A program made the position numbers and the translations under genes. This document shows, piece by piece, positions 18,790-29,438 of a stretch of DNA of 64,000 nt; position 1 is the stretch's first letter, and each line of letters opens with the position of its first letter. The notes under the pieces were generated by a model. The model ran no database searches and was not told the DNA's origin. It saw nothing but the letters and a program-made list of their open reading frames with translations. The stretch comes from Thauera sp. 28 (GTDB lineage: Bacteria; Pseudomonadota; Gammaproteobacteria; Burkholderiales; Rhodocyclaceae). Location of the stretch: the NCBI RefSeq assembly GCF_000310145.2, contig NZ_AMXA01000010.1, positions 1 through 64,000 on the forward strand, given 5' to 3'.

Positions 18790-18817
18790 GGCGCTCACGG
18801 CAAGGTGCCGTGGCGCC
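18790..18817 (-). terminator. Hairpin between lysS and uppP, possible terminator
   Basis: GGCGC(t)CACGGC and GCCGTGGCGCC form an 11-bp stem with one bulged base and a 5-nt loop. It lies 35 nt after the lysS stop on the minus strand. There is no T-run, so it could be a weak or Rho-assisted terminator, or an mRNA-stabilising hairpin. Confidence 0.4.
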
Positions 18818-18851
18818 TGCACGCGATCGGGCGTGATGCGTGCTCAGTCGC

Positions 18852-20351
<1,500 letters not shown>

Positions 20352-20560
20352 GGTGTGGATTCGGGTCGGATGGAAATTCGTGGGCGCCGGCGCGGTGCCA
20401 GCGGCAAAGGCGTGATTGTCGCAGGCGGAGGGGGGGCAGGGCAATTGCGGCAGGGCAGCGTTGCCATCCCCTTCTGCCAGAGGGAGGGGGCAGCCGCGGG
20501 GTGACGGTGGCGCGGCAACGGGGCGTGCATTGTTTCTCGGAAATATTTCGCGAACCGCCC

Positions 20561-20587
20561 TAAAGTGCGTGCTCTGCACTCCGATAG
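20561..20587 (+). promoter_or_regulatory. Sigma-28 (FliA) promoter of the chemoreceptor gene
   Basis: TAAAGTGC (20561-20568), an 11-nt spacer and TCCGATAG (20580-20587) resemble the FliA consensus TAAAGTTT-N11-GCCGATAA with the exact spacing and 12 of 16 matches, including the core TAAAGT and CCGATA. It lies about 37 nt before the ATG of the methyl-accepting protein, as expected for a flagellar-class late gene. Confidence 0.75.
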
Positions 20588-20624
20588 TGGTATCACCGAT
20601 CCTATTCGTCCCAGGAACCAGGAA

Positions 20625-22412
20625 ATGAGCAGTTTCCGCGAGCTATACGAATCCGTCGAAAAGACGTTCTGGAACTCTCTGACCAAGAAGCTCAGCAGCT
20701 TCCTGTTGCTGCCGCTGCTGAACCTCTGCTACCTCGTCCTGTTCTGGTGGCAGTCGGCCGAGATCGAGCGTCTCATTGCACGAGGGCCCGAGGCAGCGGC
20801 CGGCATTACGGCGATGCTGGACAAGGGCTTCGTCATTGCGGTCTTCCTGAGCGCCCTTGCACTGGTGATGACGGTCGGACACATCCTCTACATGCGCCAC
20901 CTGATCGTGCGTCCGGTGCGCGCCATCTGTGGCGTGTTCGAAGAGATCGCGCGCGGCGAAGGTGACTTCTCGCGCAACCTGCCGGTGAGCAGTCATGACG
21001 AACTCCGCGACCTGGCCCTCGGTTACAACCGCTTTGCCGACCGCATGCGCGAGATCATCGGCGAAGTGCGGAACATGAGCGTGAAGATTGCGCGCGAGGC
21101 CGTGCAGGTCAAGCTGCGCATCGAGGAGTCGGCCGCAGGCGCGCGCGAGCAGGAGCGCATGACCACTCAGGTTTTCGAAACCAGCACCGCCTCCACCGCG
21201 GCGATTGATGACGTCTCCCACAGTGCGCACCAGATCACCGACTCGACCAACGCCAACCTTGCCATTGCGCGTGACTCGCTGGTCGAGATGCAGGAGATTG
21301 CGGGCAAGATCAACACCGTCAGCGACAAGGTGCTCAGGTTCAACACCACGGTGGACGACCTGTCCACGCGTTCGGAGAGTGTCAAGCAGATCGCCGTGCT
21401 GATTCGCGAGATCGCAGACCAGACCAATCTGCTGGCGCTCAATGCCGCGATCGAGGCAGCGCGTGCCGGCGAGGCGGGGCGTGGCTTTGCCGTGGTCGCG
21501 GATGAGGTGCGCAAGCTGGCCGAGCGCGTCAACAAGGCCACCGAGGAGATCGTGGGCAACATCAATGGCATGCTGGGCCTGGTGGCGAACACCCGCAGCG
21601 AGAACGAGATCATCAATGTCGACGTGCAGGATACGCGGACGGTGGTCGAGCGCTCTGCGCGTCAGTTCGAGCACATGGTCGGCGAGTTCGAAGCCACGGG
21701 ACAGCAGCTGAGCCAGATCGCCAGCGCGATGGAGTCGTTGAGCAGCACCAATGCCCGCGTGCACGAGAGTGTCACCGCCATCAACCAGCTGTCGGCCAAG
21801 GTTGGCGAGCAGATGCAGGACAGCGAGCAGCGAACGGTCGGGCTGACCAAGGCGACCGAGGCGGTACAGGAACTGGTGTCGCGCTTCAAGATCGGCCGCG
21901 GGACGTTTGACCAGGTGGTCGACCAGACCCGCATCTTCCGCGACCGCATCCAGGAACAGCTCGAGCAGATGGCGGCCAACCACGTCGATGTCTTCGATCG
22001 TCGCTATACGCCGATGGCCGGCACCAACCCGCCCAAGTTCAAGGTGAGCTGGGGCGAGGAGTTCACCCGCCGCTGCCAGGCCATCCTCGACGGCAGCCTC
22101 AATGCCGCGCAAGGCGCAGCGTTTGCCGTGGCGGTCAATACCGACAGCTACCTGTCGACCCACAACAGCAAGTTTTCCAAGCCGTTGACCGGCAATTACG
22201 AGGCTGATCTGGTCGGCAACCGTACCTGCCGCAAGTTCGACCGCCCACCCGAGCTGCGCGCGGCGCGCAATACCGAGTCGATGTTGTTGCAGACCTATCT
22301 GCGTGACACCGGCGAGGTGCTGTGCGACATCGCCATGCCGATCATGGTGGGTGGCCGGCACTGGGGCAATGTGCGGGTCGGTGTGCCTGCCGAATCCCTC
22401 ATCGCCGACTGA
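20625..22412 (+). CDS. Methyl-accepting chemotaxis protein with C-terminal cytoplasmic sensor domain
   Basis: This 595-residue chemoreceptor starts [20 protein letters not shown] at 20625. Two membrane helices (about 25-43 and 68-92) enclose a loop of only about 25 residues, so there is no periplasmic sensor. A HAMP domain follows, then the signalling domain with the hairpin tip [20 protein letters not shown] near residue 265. About 140 residues after the signalling domain form a conserved module ([42 protein letters not shown]) of Cache/PAS-like pattern that probably senses a cytoplasmic ligand. It is a lone gene behind a sigma-28 promoter. Confidence 0.92.
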   Translation: MSSFRELYESVEKTFWNSLTKKLSSFLLLPLLNLCYLVLFWWQSAEIERLIARGPEAAAGITAMLDKGFVIAVFLSALALVMTVGHILYMRHLIVRPVRAICGVFEEIARGEGDFSRNLPVSSHDELRDLALGYNRFADRMREIIGEVRNMSVKIAREAVQVKLRIEESAAGAREQERMTTQVFETSTASTAAIDDVSHSAHQITDSTNANLAIARDSLVEMQEIAGKINTVSDKVLRFNTTVDDLSTRSESVKQIAVLIREIADQTNLLALNAAIEAARAGEAGRGFAVVADEVRKLAERVNKATEEIVGNINGMLGLVANTRSENEIINVDVQDTRTVVERSARQFEHMVGEFEATGQQLSQIASAMESLSSTNARVHESVTAINQLSAKVGEQMQDSEQRTVGLTKATEAVQELVSRFKIGRGTFDQVVDQTRIFRDRIQEQLEQMAANHVDVFDRRYTPMAGTNPPKFKVSWGEEFTRRCQAILDGSLNAAQGAAFAVAVNTDSYLSTHNSKFSKPLTGNYEADLVGNRTCRKFDRPPELRAARNTESMLLQTYLRDTGEVLCDIAMPIMVGGRHWGNVRVGVPAESLIAD

Positions 22413-22485
22413 ACTGAATACCCGCATGGGGCATGCCGGCAGCAAGACGGCTTGCCCTGTGGGACTGCGGCGGCGTATAGTCCGC

Positions 22486-22700
22486 CCCGTATCGAACGGG
22501 AGCGCCTGGATGAGTCCTCATCCGGGTGTGAAACGGGAAGTCCGGTGAAGCGAGGCCATAGGCCCGCCATTCCGGCGCAGCCCCCGCTGCTGTAAGCCTG
22601 ACGGTGCCATCAATCAATGCCACTGGAGCACACTGCTCCGGGAAGGCGATGGCAACCGGACGAAGGTGAGCCAGAAGACCGACCCGCTCGATCAGACAGG
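22486..22700 (+). ncRNA. Cobalamin riboswitch controlling the cob cluster
   Basis: The 446-nt gap before cobO holds the conserved blocks of the adenosylcobalamin riboswitch in order: GGGTGTGAAACGGGAAGTCC with GGTGAA (about 22524-22550), GCAGCCCCCGCTGCTGTAA (22577-22595), the B12-box region GCCACTG...CGGGAAGGC (about 22619-22648), and GTGAGCCAGAAGACC (22666-22680). Boundaries are approximate. With bound cobalamin it would repress the downstream biosynthesis genes, by termination or by hiding the cobO start about 160 nt away. The tail 22701-22858 shows no separate gene. Confidence 0.93.
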
Positions 22701-22858
22701 TAAGTGCCCCGGGGTGCGGGCAAATGCCGACTGCTTGAGCGGATCCATGATCCGCCCGCGTCCTGCCCGATCCGAGTCTCTGCGGTATCGCACGCGTTCA
22801 TGCTGTCGCCATTGTTTCGCCCTCCGCTTACACCTTGGAAGACTTGGAGCGCGGAACG

Positions 22859-23470
22859 ATGGATGAGAACAGGAAGCACAGCCACAATGAACGCATGCAG
22901 CGCAAGAAGGAGGTGGTCGATGCGGCCATCGAGCGCGCGCAGGAAGAACGCGGCATCGTCATCCTGATCACCGGCAACGGCAAGGGCAAGACGACCTCCG
23001 CCTTCGGCACCCTCTATCGTGCACTCGGCCATGGCCAGCAAGCGGGCGTGGTGCAGTTCATCAAGGGCACCCATGCTACCGGCGAGGTGGCCTTCCTGCA
23101 GCGCAACCCGGGCGCCTGCGCCGTGCGCTACCACGCGATGGCCACCGGCTTCACCTGGAACACGCAGAACTGGGACGCCGACAAGCGCGCCGCCGACGAA
23201 GCCTGGGCGCAGGCCGTCGCCATGCTCGCCGACCCGGCGCTGAGCCTCGTCGTGCTCGACGAGCTCACCTACATGCTCAAGTACAACTACCTCGACACCG
23301 AACAGGTGCTCGCCGCGGTGCGCGCGCGCCCGCCGAAGCAGACCGTGATCATTACCGGTCGCGCAGCCAAGCCCGAACTCGTCGACCTGGCCGACACGGT
23401 CAGCGAGATCGCCGACCGCAAGCATGCCTTCAAGGCCGGGGTGAAGGCCCAGGCCGGCATCGACTTCTGA
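22859..23470 (+). CDS. cobO: Cob(I)yrinic acid a,c-diamide adenosyltransferase
   Basis: This 203-residue enzyme transfers the 5'-deoxyadenosyl group from ATP to cob(I)alamin intermediates. It is the BtuR/CobA/CobO family, with P-loop LITGNGKGKTTSAFGTLYRA (about residues 39-58) and the family segments HAMATGFTWNTQN and VVLDELTYMLKYNYL. The start MDENRKHSHNERMQRKKEVV at 22859 has GGAGCG upstream; an in-frame TTG at 22835 is less likely. It is the first gene after the cobalamin riboswitch. Confidence 0.95.
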   Translation: MDENRKHSHNERMQRKKEVVDAAIERAQEERGIVILITGNGKGKTTSAFGTLYRALGHGQQAGVVQFIKGTHATGEVAFLQRNPGACAVRYHAMATGFTWNTQNWDADKRAADEAWAQAVAMLADPALSLVVLDELTYMLKYNYLDTEQVLAAVRARPPKQTVIITGRAAKPELVDLADTVSEIADRKHAFKAGVKAQAGIDF

Positions 23471-23534
23471 GCGCCTGGCGCTTGCCTGCCGCACACATCC
23501 TGCGATCACACCGTCGCGCCCCCGGAGCATCCCG

Positions 23535-24611
23535 ATGAGCATTCGCCCCAAGATCCCCGCCACCATCGTCACCGGCTTCCTCGGCAGCGGCAAGACGACC
23601 CTGCTGCGCCACATCCTCGCCCATGCGGGCGGGCGGCGAATCGCCGTCATCGTCAACGAGTTCGGTGAACTCGGCATCGACGGTGAGATCCTGCGCGGCT
23701 GCGGCATCGGCTGCGAGGATGAGGGAGGCGAGCGTGCTGGCCAGCTCTATGAGCTGGCCAACGGTTGCCTGTGCTGCACCGTTCAGGAGGAGTTCTACCC
23801 GGTGATGCGCGAGCTCATCGCACGCCGCGACGACATCGACCACATCCTCATCGAGACCTCCGGCCTCGCCCTGCCCAAGCCGCTGGTGCAGGCCTTCAAC
23901 TGGCCCGAGATCCGCAACGCCTGCACCGTGGACGCGGTGATCACCGTGGTGGACGTGCCCGCCGCCGCGGCCGGCCAGTTCGCGGCCAACCCGCAGGCGG
24001 TGGACGCGCAGCGCCGAGCCGACGCCAACCTCGACCACGAGTCGCCGCTGCACGAGCTTTTCGAGGACCAGCTGTCGGCAGCCGATCTGGTGATCCTGTC
24101 CAAGACCGATCTTGCCGACGAGACGGCACGCGCTACCGTCGAGGCCCTGGTACGCGAGGAACTGCCACCTGCAGTGAAGGTGGTCGCGAGCGAGCACGGG
24201 CGTATCGACCTCGAGCTCGTCCTTGGCCTGGGCGCTGCCGCCGAGGACAACATCCACCTGCGTGCGAGCCACCACGACCATGAAGAGGGCGACGCCCACG
24301 ACCATGACCACGACGCCTTCCAGTCGGTCTCGGTCGAGCTGCCCGCGGTCGATCGCGAGCGCCTGCTTGCCATCCTCCATGATCTGGTTCAGGCCCACAC
24401 CATCTATCGCATCAAGGGCTTCGTGGCCCTGCCGGGCAAGCCGATGCGCCTGGTCGTGCATGGCGTCGGCCGGCGCTTCGACAGCTACTTCGACCGGCGC
24501 TGGCTGGCGGACGAGACGCCGCGTACCCGCCTGGTGCTGATCGGCGAGGACCTCGACGCCAGCGCTCTGGCGGCTGCGCTCGCCGTTGCCGAAGCGGTCG
24601 AGACCGCCTGA
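23535..24611 (+). CDS. cobW: CobW family G3E GTPase
   Basis: This 358-residue GTPase belongs to the G3E metallochaperone family and is always found with the oxygen-dependent cobalamin pathway; it probably helps cobalt delivery to the chelatase. It shows the P-loop VTGFLGSGKTTLLRH, metal motif ELANGCLCCTV (CXCC), ETSGLALP and the base-recognition motif LSKTDL. A histidine-aspartate-rich stretch (HHDHEEGDAHDHDHD, about residues 249-263) is likely metal binding. Its stop is 1 nt from the cobN start. Confidence 0.95.
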   Translation: MSIRPKIPATIVTGFLGSGKTTLLRHILAHAGGRRIAVIVNEFGELGIDGEILRGCGIGCEDEGGERAGQLYELANGCLCCTVQEEFYPVMRELIARRDDIDHILIETSGLALPKPLVQAFNWPEIRNACTVDAVITVVDVPAAAAGQFAANPQAVDAQRRADANLDHESPLHELFEDQLSAADLVILSKTDLADETARATVEALVREELPPAVKVVASEHGRIDLELVLGLGAAAEDNIHLRASHHDHEEGDAHDHDHDAFQSVSVELPAVDRERLLAILHDLVQAHTIYRIKGFVALPGKPMRLVVHGVGRRFDSYFDRRWLADETPRTRLVLIGEDLDASALAAALAVAEAVETA

Positions 24612-24612
24612 C

Positions 24613-27600
24613 ATGCACCTGCTGGCGGCACAGGCCGGAGGCTTCGTGGAGGACGACTCGGTGGTCACGCGCATCGCGCAGGACCCGGCTGACATCGTCA
24701 TCCTCAGCGCTGCCGACACAACCCTGGCCCTGCTCGCCGCGGCCTGCCCCGGGGAGGGGTTCCCGAGCGTGCGCCTGGCCAACCTCCTGCATCTGCGTCA
24801 GCCTGCGTCGGTGGACCTCTACCTCGACGAGGTGCTGCAGCATGCGCGGGTGGTCGTCATCGACCATCTCGGCGGTGAGAGCTACTGGCCCTACGGCACC
24901 GAGCAGGTTGGCCAGGTGTGCCGGGCACATGGCATCGCGCTGGTGATGTTTTCGGGCGACGCGACCGAGGACACCAACCTGCTCATGAAGGGCAGTGTCG
25001 ACGTCGAGCTTGCACGCACGCTATGGCGCTACCTGCGCGAGGGCGGGCCGGCGAATGCGCGCAATTTCTATCGTTTCATCGGTGCGCAGTTCTTTGGCCT
25101 GGATGATGTGCCCGAACCGCCGCGCCCCTTGCCCGCGGTGGCGGTCTTCCATCCTGCGCACGATTTCGGAGAGCTCGCGCACTGGCAGGCCGACTGGGAG
25201 GACGGTGCACCCTGCGTGCCCGTGCTGTTCTACCGTGCCCATCTGCAGGCCGGCAACACCGCCGCCTTCGCCGCCTTGTGCGCCGCCTTGCAGGCGCGCG
25301 GCATGAATCCGCTGCCGCTCGCCGTAACCTCGCTCAAGGATCCGCAGTGCATCGACAGCCTGCGTGCGCTGGCGACCGAGCAGGGCGCAGCGCTCATCCT
25401 CAACACCACCGCGTTCTCGCGCGCCGCGCTCGACGAGCCCGGCGACCATGCGCTTGCGGGCGACGTGCCGGTACTGCAATTGGTGCTCTCCGGCGGCAAC
25501 GAGGCACTATGGCGCGCCGACCCCCACGGGCTGGCGCCGCGCGACATCGCCATGCACATCGCCATGCCCGAGGTCGACGGCCGCATCATCACGCGTGCGG
25601 TCAGCTTCAAGGGGCTCGACCACCGCTGCGAGGCGACGCAGAGCGATGTCGTGCAGTACCGCCCCGAGCCCGGGCGCATGGATTTCGTGGCCGAACTGGC
25701 GCAGCGCTGGTGCCGGTTGCGCACCCTGGCCAACGCTGACAAGCGCCTTGCCCTCATCCTCGCCAACTACCCGGTGCGCGACGGCCGGCTGGGCAACGGC
25801 GTCGGCCTCGATACCCCGGCCTCGGTGCTCGCCATTCTCGATCGCCTGCAGGCCGAGGGCTACGCGGTGTCCGACCGTCCTGCCGACGGCGAGGCGCTGA
25901 TGGCGCAGCTGCGCGCGGGCATCACCAACGACCCCGACAACTGGACGCTGCGACCGGCGCAGCAGAGCCTGGCGCTGGCCGACTACCTGAGCTTCCTCGA
26001 GTGCCTGCCGGCGGCCTGCCGTGAGGCCATCGTCCAGCGCTGGGGGGCGCCCGAAACCGACCCGATGCTGCGTCAAGGGCGCTTCATGATCGCCGGCCTG
26101 CGCTGCGGCAAGGTCTTCGTTGGCATCCAGCCCGCGCGCGGCTACCAGCTCGACCCGATGGCGAGCTACCACGATCCCGACCTCGTGCCGCCGCATCATT
26201 ACCTTGCCTTCTACCTGTGGCTGCGCGCGCACTGGCGCTGCGATGCCATCGTGCACGTGGGCAAGCACGGCAACCTGGAATGGCTGCCGGGCAAGAGCGT
26301 TGCGCTGTCCGAGACGTGCTGGCCGGATCTGGTGTTCGGGCCGATGCCGCACCTGTATCCCTTCATCGTCAATGATCCGGGTGAGGGCACCCAGGCCAAG
26401 CGCCGTGCGCAGGCGGTCATCATCGACCACCTGATGCCGCCGCTGACGCGTGCCGAGAGCTACGGCCCGACGCGCGACCTCGAGCGCATGGTCGACGAGT
26501 ACTACGAGGCGGTCATGCTCGACCGCAGCCGCGCCGACCTGCTGCGCCGCCAGATCCTCGACCACATCCTGCGCCACGACTTGCACCGCGACCTCGGCCT
26601 GGCCGCGCCGGCCACGACCGAGGACGAGCAACTGCTGCTCAACCGCACCGACGCCTACCTGTGCGAACTCAAGGAGGCGCAGATCCGCGACGGCCTGCAC
26701 GTGTTCGGCCATTCGCCCACCGGCCGCCTTCGCCGCGACACGCTGCTCGCCCTGGCACGCCATCCCGCTGGCGACGGGCAGGGCGCGCGCCAGGGGCTGA
26801 CGCGCGCGCTCGCAGCCGATCTCGAACTCGGTACGGGCTTCGATCCGCTCGATGCCGACTGGGCCGCAGCCTGGGAGGGGCCGCGCCCGGCGGCGCTGGC
26901 GCAAGTGGATGCAGGCGCATGGCGCACCACCGGCGATACGCGCGAACGTCTCGAATTGCTGGCCTTGCAGGTGCTCGATCACGGCCTGCCCGCTGCAGAC
27001 GACATGGCCTGGCCGGCGACGCGTGCCGTACTTGCGCGCATCGACGCCGAGCTCAAGCCGCGTCTCGATGCCTGCGGCGAGCAGGAGCTGTACCAGCTCA
27101 TGCGCGGCCTGTGCGGGCGCTTCGTGCCGGCCGGGCCGAGCGGGGCACCGACCCGCGGCCGGCCCGACGTGTTGCCCACCGGGCGCAACTTCTATTCGGT
27201 CGATACCCGCGCCGTACCCACCCAGACTAGCTGGACCCTGGGCCTGCGCTCGGCCGAGCGCCTGGTCGAGCGCCATGTGCAGGAGCATGGCGATTTTCCG
27301 CGTGCCATCGGGCTGTCGGTGTGGGGCACGGCAACCATGCGCACCGGTGGTGACGACATTGCGCAGGCCTTCGCCCTCATCGGCGTGCGTCCGAAATGGG
27401 CCGACGGCAGCCATCGCGTGAGCGACTTCGAGATCCTGCCGATGTCGCTGTTCGACCGCCCGCGCATCGACGTCACGCTGCGCGTGTCGGGCTTCTTCCG
27501 CGACGCCTTTGCCAACGTCATCCGCCTGTTCGATGCCGCGGTGCAGGCGGTCGCCGCGCTCGACGAACCCGCCGATGTGAACCCGATCCGCGCCCGCATC

Positions 27601-28383
27601 CTGGGCGAGGCGAGCGCGCTCGAGGGGCGCGGTTTTGCCTCCGCCGACGCTCGCCGTCAGGCTGGTCACCGTGTCTTCGGTGCCAAGCCCGGGGCCTATG
27701 GTGCGGGACTTCAGGGCCTGATCGAAGGCCGTAACTGGGATAGCGATGCCGACCTGGCCGCCGCCTACCTCACCTGGGGTGGGCACGCCTACGGCCAGGA
27801 CGACTATGGCACCCCCGCAAGCGACAGCTTTGCGAAGCGGCTGGCCGGAATCGACCTGGTCATGCAGAACCAGGACAACCGCGAGCATGACCTGCTCGAT
27901 TCCGATGACTACTACCAGTTCCAGGGCGGCATGAGCGCGGCGGTACGCCACCTCTCGGGCAAGCAGCCGGCACTGTACTTCGGCGACCACAGCAACCCCG
28001 GCTCGCCGGCGATCCGCTCGCTTGCCGAGGAGATCAGCCGCGTCGTGCGCAGTCGCGCGACCAACCCGAAGTGGATCGAGAGCGTGATGCGCCACGGCTA
28101 CAAGGGCGCGTTCGAGATGGCGGCGACGGTGGACTTTCTGTTTGCCTTCGATGCCACCGCGCGTGTCGTCCGCGACGACCAGTACGCCCGTGTCACCGAC
28201 GCCTATCTGGAGGATGCCGCTGCCCGCGACTTCCTCCAGCGCCACAACCCCGAAGCGCTCGCCGGCATCTGCGAGCGCCTGCTCGAAGCCATGGACCGAG
28301 GCCTGTGGCAGTCGCCCGGCGACTACCGTGGGCGTGTCGAGCAGCACTTGCTCGCTGCCGAACAGCGTGTGGAGGAACGATGA
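24613..28383 (+). CDS. cobN: Cobaltochelatase subunit CobN
   Basis: This 1256-residue large subunit of the ATP-dependent aerobic cobalt chelatase inserts Co2+ into hydrogenobyrinic acid a,c-diamide. The family, shared with ChlH/BchH, is recognised by RCDAIVHVGKHGNLEWLPGK (about residues 548-567), GPMPHLYPFIVNDPGEGTQA, GRNFYSVDTRAVPTQTSW and ESVMRHGYKGAFEMAATVDF. The ATG at 24613 follows the cobW stop by 1 nt. Its stop overlaps the chlI start (ATGA). The partners here are ChlI/ChlD rather than CobS/CobT. Confidence 0.97.
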   Translation: MHLLAAQAGGFVEDDSVVTRIAQDPADIVILSAADTTLALLAAACPGEGFPSVRLANLLHLRQPASVDLYLDEVLQHARVVVIDHLGGESYWPYGTEQVGQVCRAHGIALVMFSGDATEDTNLLMKGSVDVELARTLWRYLREGGPANARNFYRFIGAQFFGLDDVPEPPRPLPAVAVFHPAHDFGELAHWQADWEDGAPCVPVLFYRAHLQAGNTAAFAALCAALQARGMNPLPLAVTSLKDPQCIDSLRALATEQGAALILNTTAFSRAALDEPGDHALAGDVPVLQLVLSGGNEALWRADPHGLAPRDIAMHIAMPEVDGRIITRAVSFKGLDHRCEATQSDVVQYRPEPGRMDFVAELAQRWCRLRTLANADKRLALILANYPVRDGRLGNGVGLDTPASVLAILDRLQAEGYAVSDRPADGEALMAQLRAGITNDPDNWTLRPAQQSLALADYLSFLECLPAACREAIVQRWGAPETDPMLRQGRFMIAGLRCGKVFVGIQPARGYQLDPMASYHDPDLVPPHHYLAFYLWLRAHWRCDAIVHVGKHGNLEWLPGKSVALSETCWPDLVFGPMPHLYPFIVNDPGEGTQAKRRAQAVIIDHLMPPLTRAESYGPTRDLERMVDEYYEAVMLDRSRADLLRRQILDHILRHDLHRDLGLAAPATTEDEQLLLNRTDAYLCELKEAQIRDGLHVFGHSPTGRLRRDTLLALARHPAGDGQGARQGLTRALAADLELGTGFDPLDADWAAAWEGPRPAALAQVDAGAWRTTGDTRERLELLALQVLDHGLPAADDMAWPATRAVLARIDAELKPRLDACGEQELYQLMRGLCGRFVPAGPSGAPTRGRPDVLPTGRNFYSVDTRAVPTQTSWTLGLRSAERLVERHVQEHGDFPRAIGLSVWGTATMRTGGDDIAQAFALIGVRPKWADGSHRVSDFEILPMSLFDRPRIDVTLRVSGFFRDAFANVIRLFDAAVQAVAALDEPADVNPIRARILGEASALEGRGFASADARRQAGHRVFGAKPGAYGAGLQGLIEGRNWDSDADLAAAYLTWGGHAYGQDDYGTPASDSFAKRLAGIDLVMQNQDNREHDLLDSDDYYQFQGGMSAAVRHLSGKQPALYFGDHSNPGSPAIRSLAEEISRVVRSRATNPKWIESVMRHGYKGAFEMAATVDFLFAFDATARVVRDDQYARVTDAYLEDAAARDFLQRHNPEALAGICERLLEAMDRGLWQSPGDYRGRVEQHLLAAEQRVEER

Positions 28384-29399
28384 GCCCTGGTGCCAGCGTC
28401 GGCCTGCCGCCGGCCTTTCCCTTCGTCGCCCTACATGGCCAGTCTGCGCTGCAGACGGCCTTGCTGCTGTCTACAGTCGATCCGCTGATCGGCGGCGTGC
28501 TGGTGGAGGGGCCGCGCGGCATCGCCAAGTCGACCGCCGCACGCGCGCTGGCAGCCCTGCTGCCGGGCGGGCGCTTCGTCAATCTGCCACTGTCGGCAAG
28601 TGAGGAACAGCTGGTGGGTACGCTCGACCTCGAGGCTGCCCTCAAGGCCGGCGAAGTACGCTTCCGTCCCGGCCTGCTGGCGCGCGCGCACGAGGGCGTG
28701 CTCTATGTAGACGAGGTCAATCTGCTCGCCGACGGTTTGGTGGATCTGCTGCTCGACGTGTGTGCGAGCGGCATCAATCACGTCGAGCGCGACGGCATCA
28801 GCCACGTGCATCCGGCGCGCATCACGCTCGTTGGCACGATGAACCCGGAGGAGGGCGAGCTGAGGCCGCAACTGCTCGACCGCTTCGGCCTCTTCGTGCG
28901 TATCGGCAACGCCCTGGCGCCGGCTGCGCGCGAGGCCATCGTGCGTGCCCGCCTCGCCTTCGACGCCGATCCGGCGGGCTTCGTCGCCAGCCATGACGAA
29001 GCCCAGCGCATGCTCGGCGCACGTATCGTCGCGGCGCGTGCCGCGCTGCCGGCCATCGGCTTCGACGACCAGACCCATGCTGCCGTGGCGGCACGCTGCC
29101 ATGCCGCGGCAGTGGAGGGGGTCCGCGCCGATCTGGTGATGTTGCGTGCGGCCCGCGCCCACGCCGCGCTCGAGGGTCGCACGCGCATCGAGGTCGCCGA
29201 TGTCGATGCGGTCGCCGAACTGGTGCTCGCCCATCGACGCCAGGACGACGCCGAGCGCGCAGCGCAGCCGCCGGCGCCTGCACCGGCCACTGATCAGCCG
29301 CCGCCCGCCAGCGGCGAGGACTGGGGGGCGCTGCCTGCGCAGGACGTACCCATTGCTGCAGTCAAGAACGTGAGGCCGCTCAATGCAAAAAAGCCCTGA
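28380..29399 (+). CDS. chlI: Chelatase AAA+ subunit (ChlI/BchI-like), zero-frame product
   Basis: This 339-residue AAA+ ATPase powers the CobN chelatase. It shows Walker A GVLVEGPRGIAKSTAARAL (about residues 40-58), EEQLVGTLDLEAALKAGEVR, Walker B GVLYVDEVNLL, and the sensor LVGTMNPEEGELRPQLLDRF. The last 40 residues (QPPAPAPATDQPPPASGEDW onwards) are a Pro/Ala-rich linker like the one joining AAA and VWA parts of ChlD. The ATG overlaps the cobN stop, with GGAGG upstream. The frame ends NAKKP-stop directly after the slippery sequence A AAA AAG, so this is probably the short product of a chlD gene that also yields a longer frameshifted one. Confidence 0.92.
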   Translation: MSPGASVGLPPAFPFVALHGQSALQTALLLSTVDPLIGGVLVEGPRGIAKSTAARALAALLPGGRFVNLPLSASEEQLVGTLDLEAALKAGEVRFRPGLLARAHEGVLYVDEVNLLADGLVDLLLDVCASGINHVERDGISHVHPARITLVGTMNPEEGELRPQLLDRFGLFVRIGNALAPAAREAIVRARLAFDADPAGFVASHDEAQRMLGARIVAARAALPAIGFDDQTHAAVAARCHAAAVEGVRADLVMLRAARAHAALEGRTRIEVADVDAVAELVLAHRRQDDAERAAQPPAPAPATDQPPPASGEDWGALPAQDVPIAAVKNVRPLNAKKP

Positions 29400-29438
29400 C
29401 GCGTCTCGCAGCGCCCGGCAAGGGGGCTGCGGGACGCG
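29371..29438 (+). promoter_or_regulatory. Programmed -1 ribosomal frameshift cassette (chlI to chlD)
   Basis: Three stimulatory parts are present in the right order and spacing. An SD-like TGAGG is at 29371-29375. The slippery heptamer A AAA AAG is at 29387-29393, in phase with zero-frame codons AAA AAG. After a 6-nt spacer containing the zero-frame TGA (29397-29399) comes a hairpin with arms 29400-29416 and 29422-29438 and loop GGCAA: 16 pairs, one G-U among them, plus one G-G mismatch. This matches the layout of the E. coli dnaX signal. A -1 shift enters exactly the frame of the VWA domain. Confidence 0.88.

Noticed and set aside
22835-22858. TTG start for cobO 8 codons upstream
   Set aside because: The ATG at 22859 has an SD-like GGAGCG at suitable distance and matches the family N-terminus better.
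25507-28347. 946-codon minus-strand open frame
   Set aside because: Antisense shadow of cobN, which has all chelatase motifs on the plus strand.
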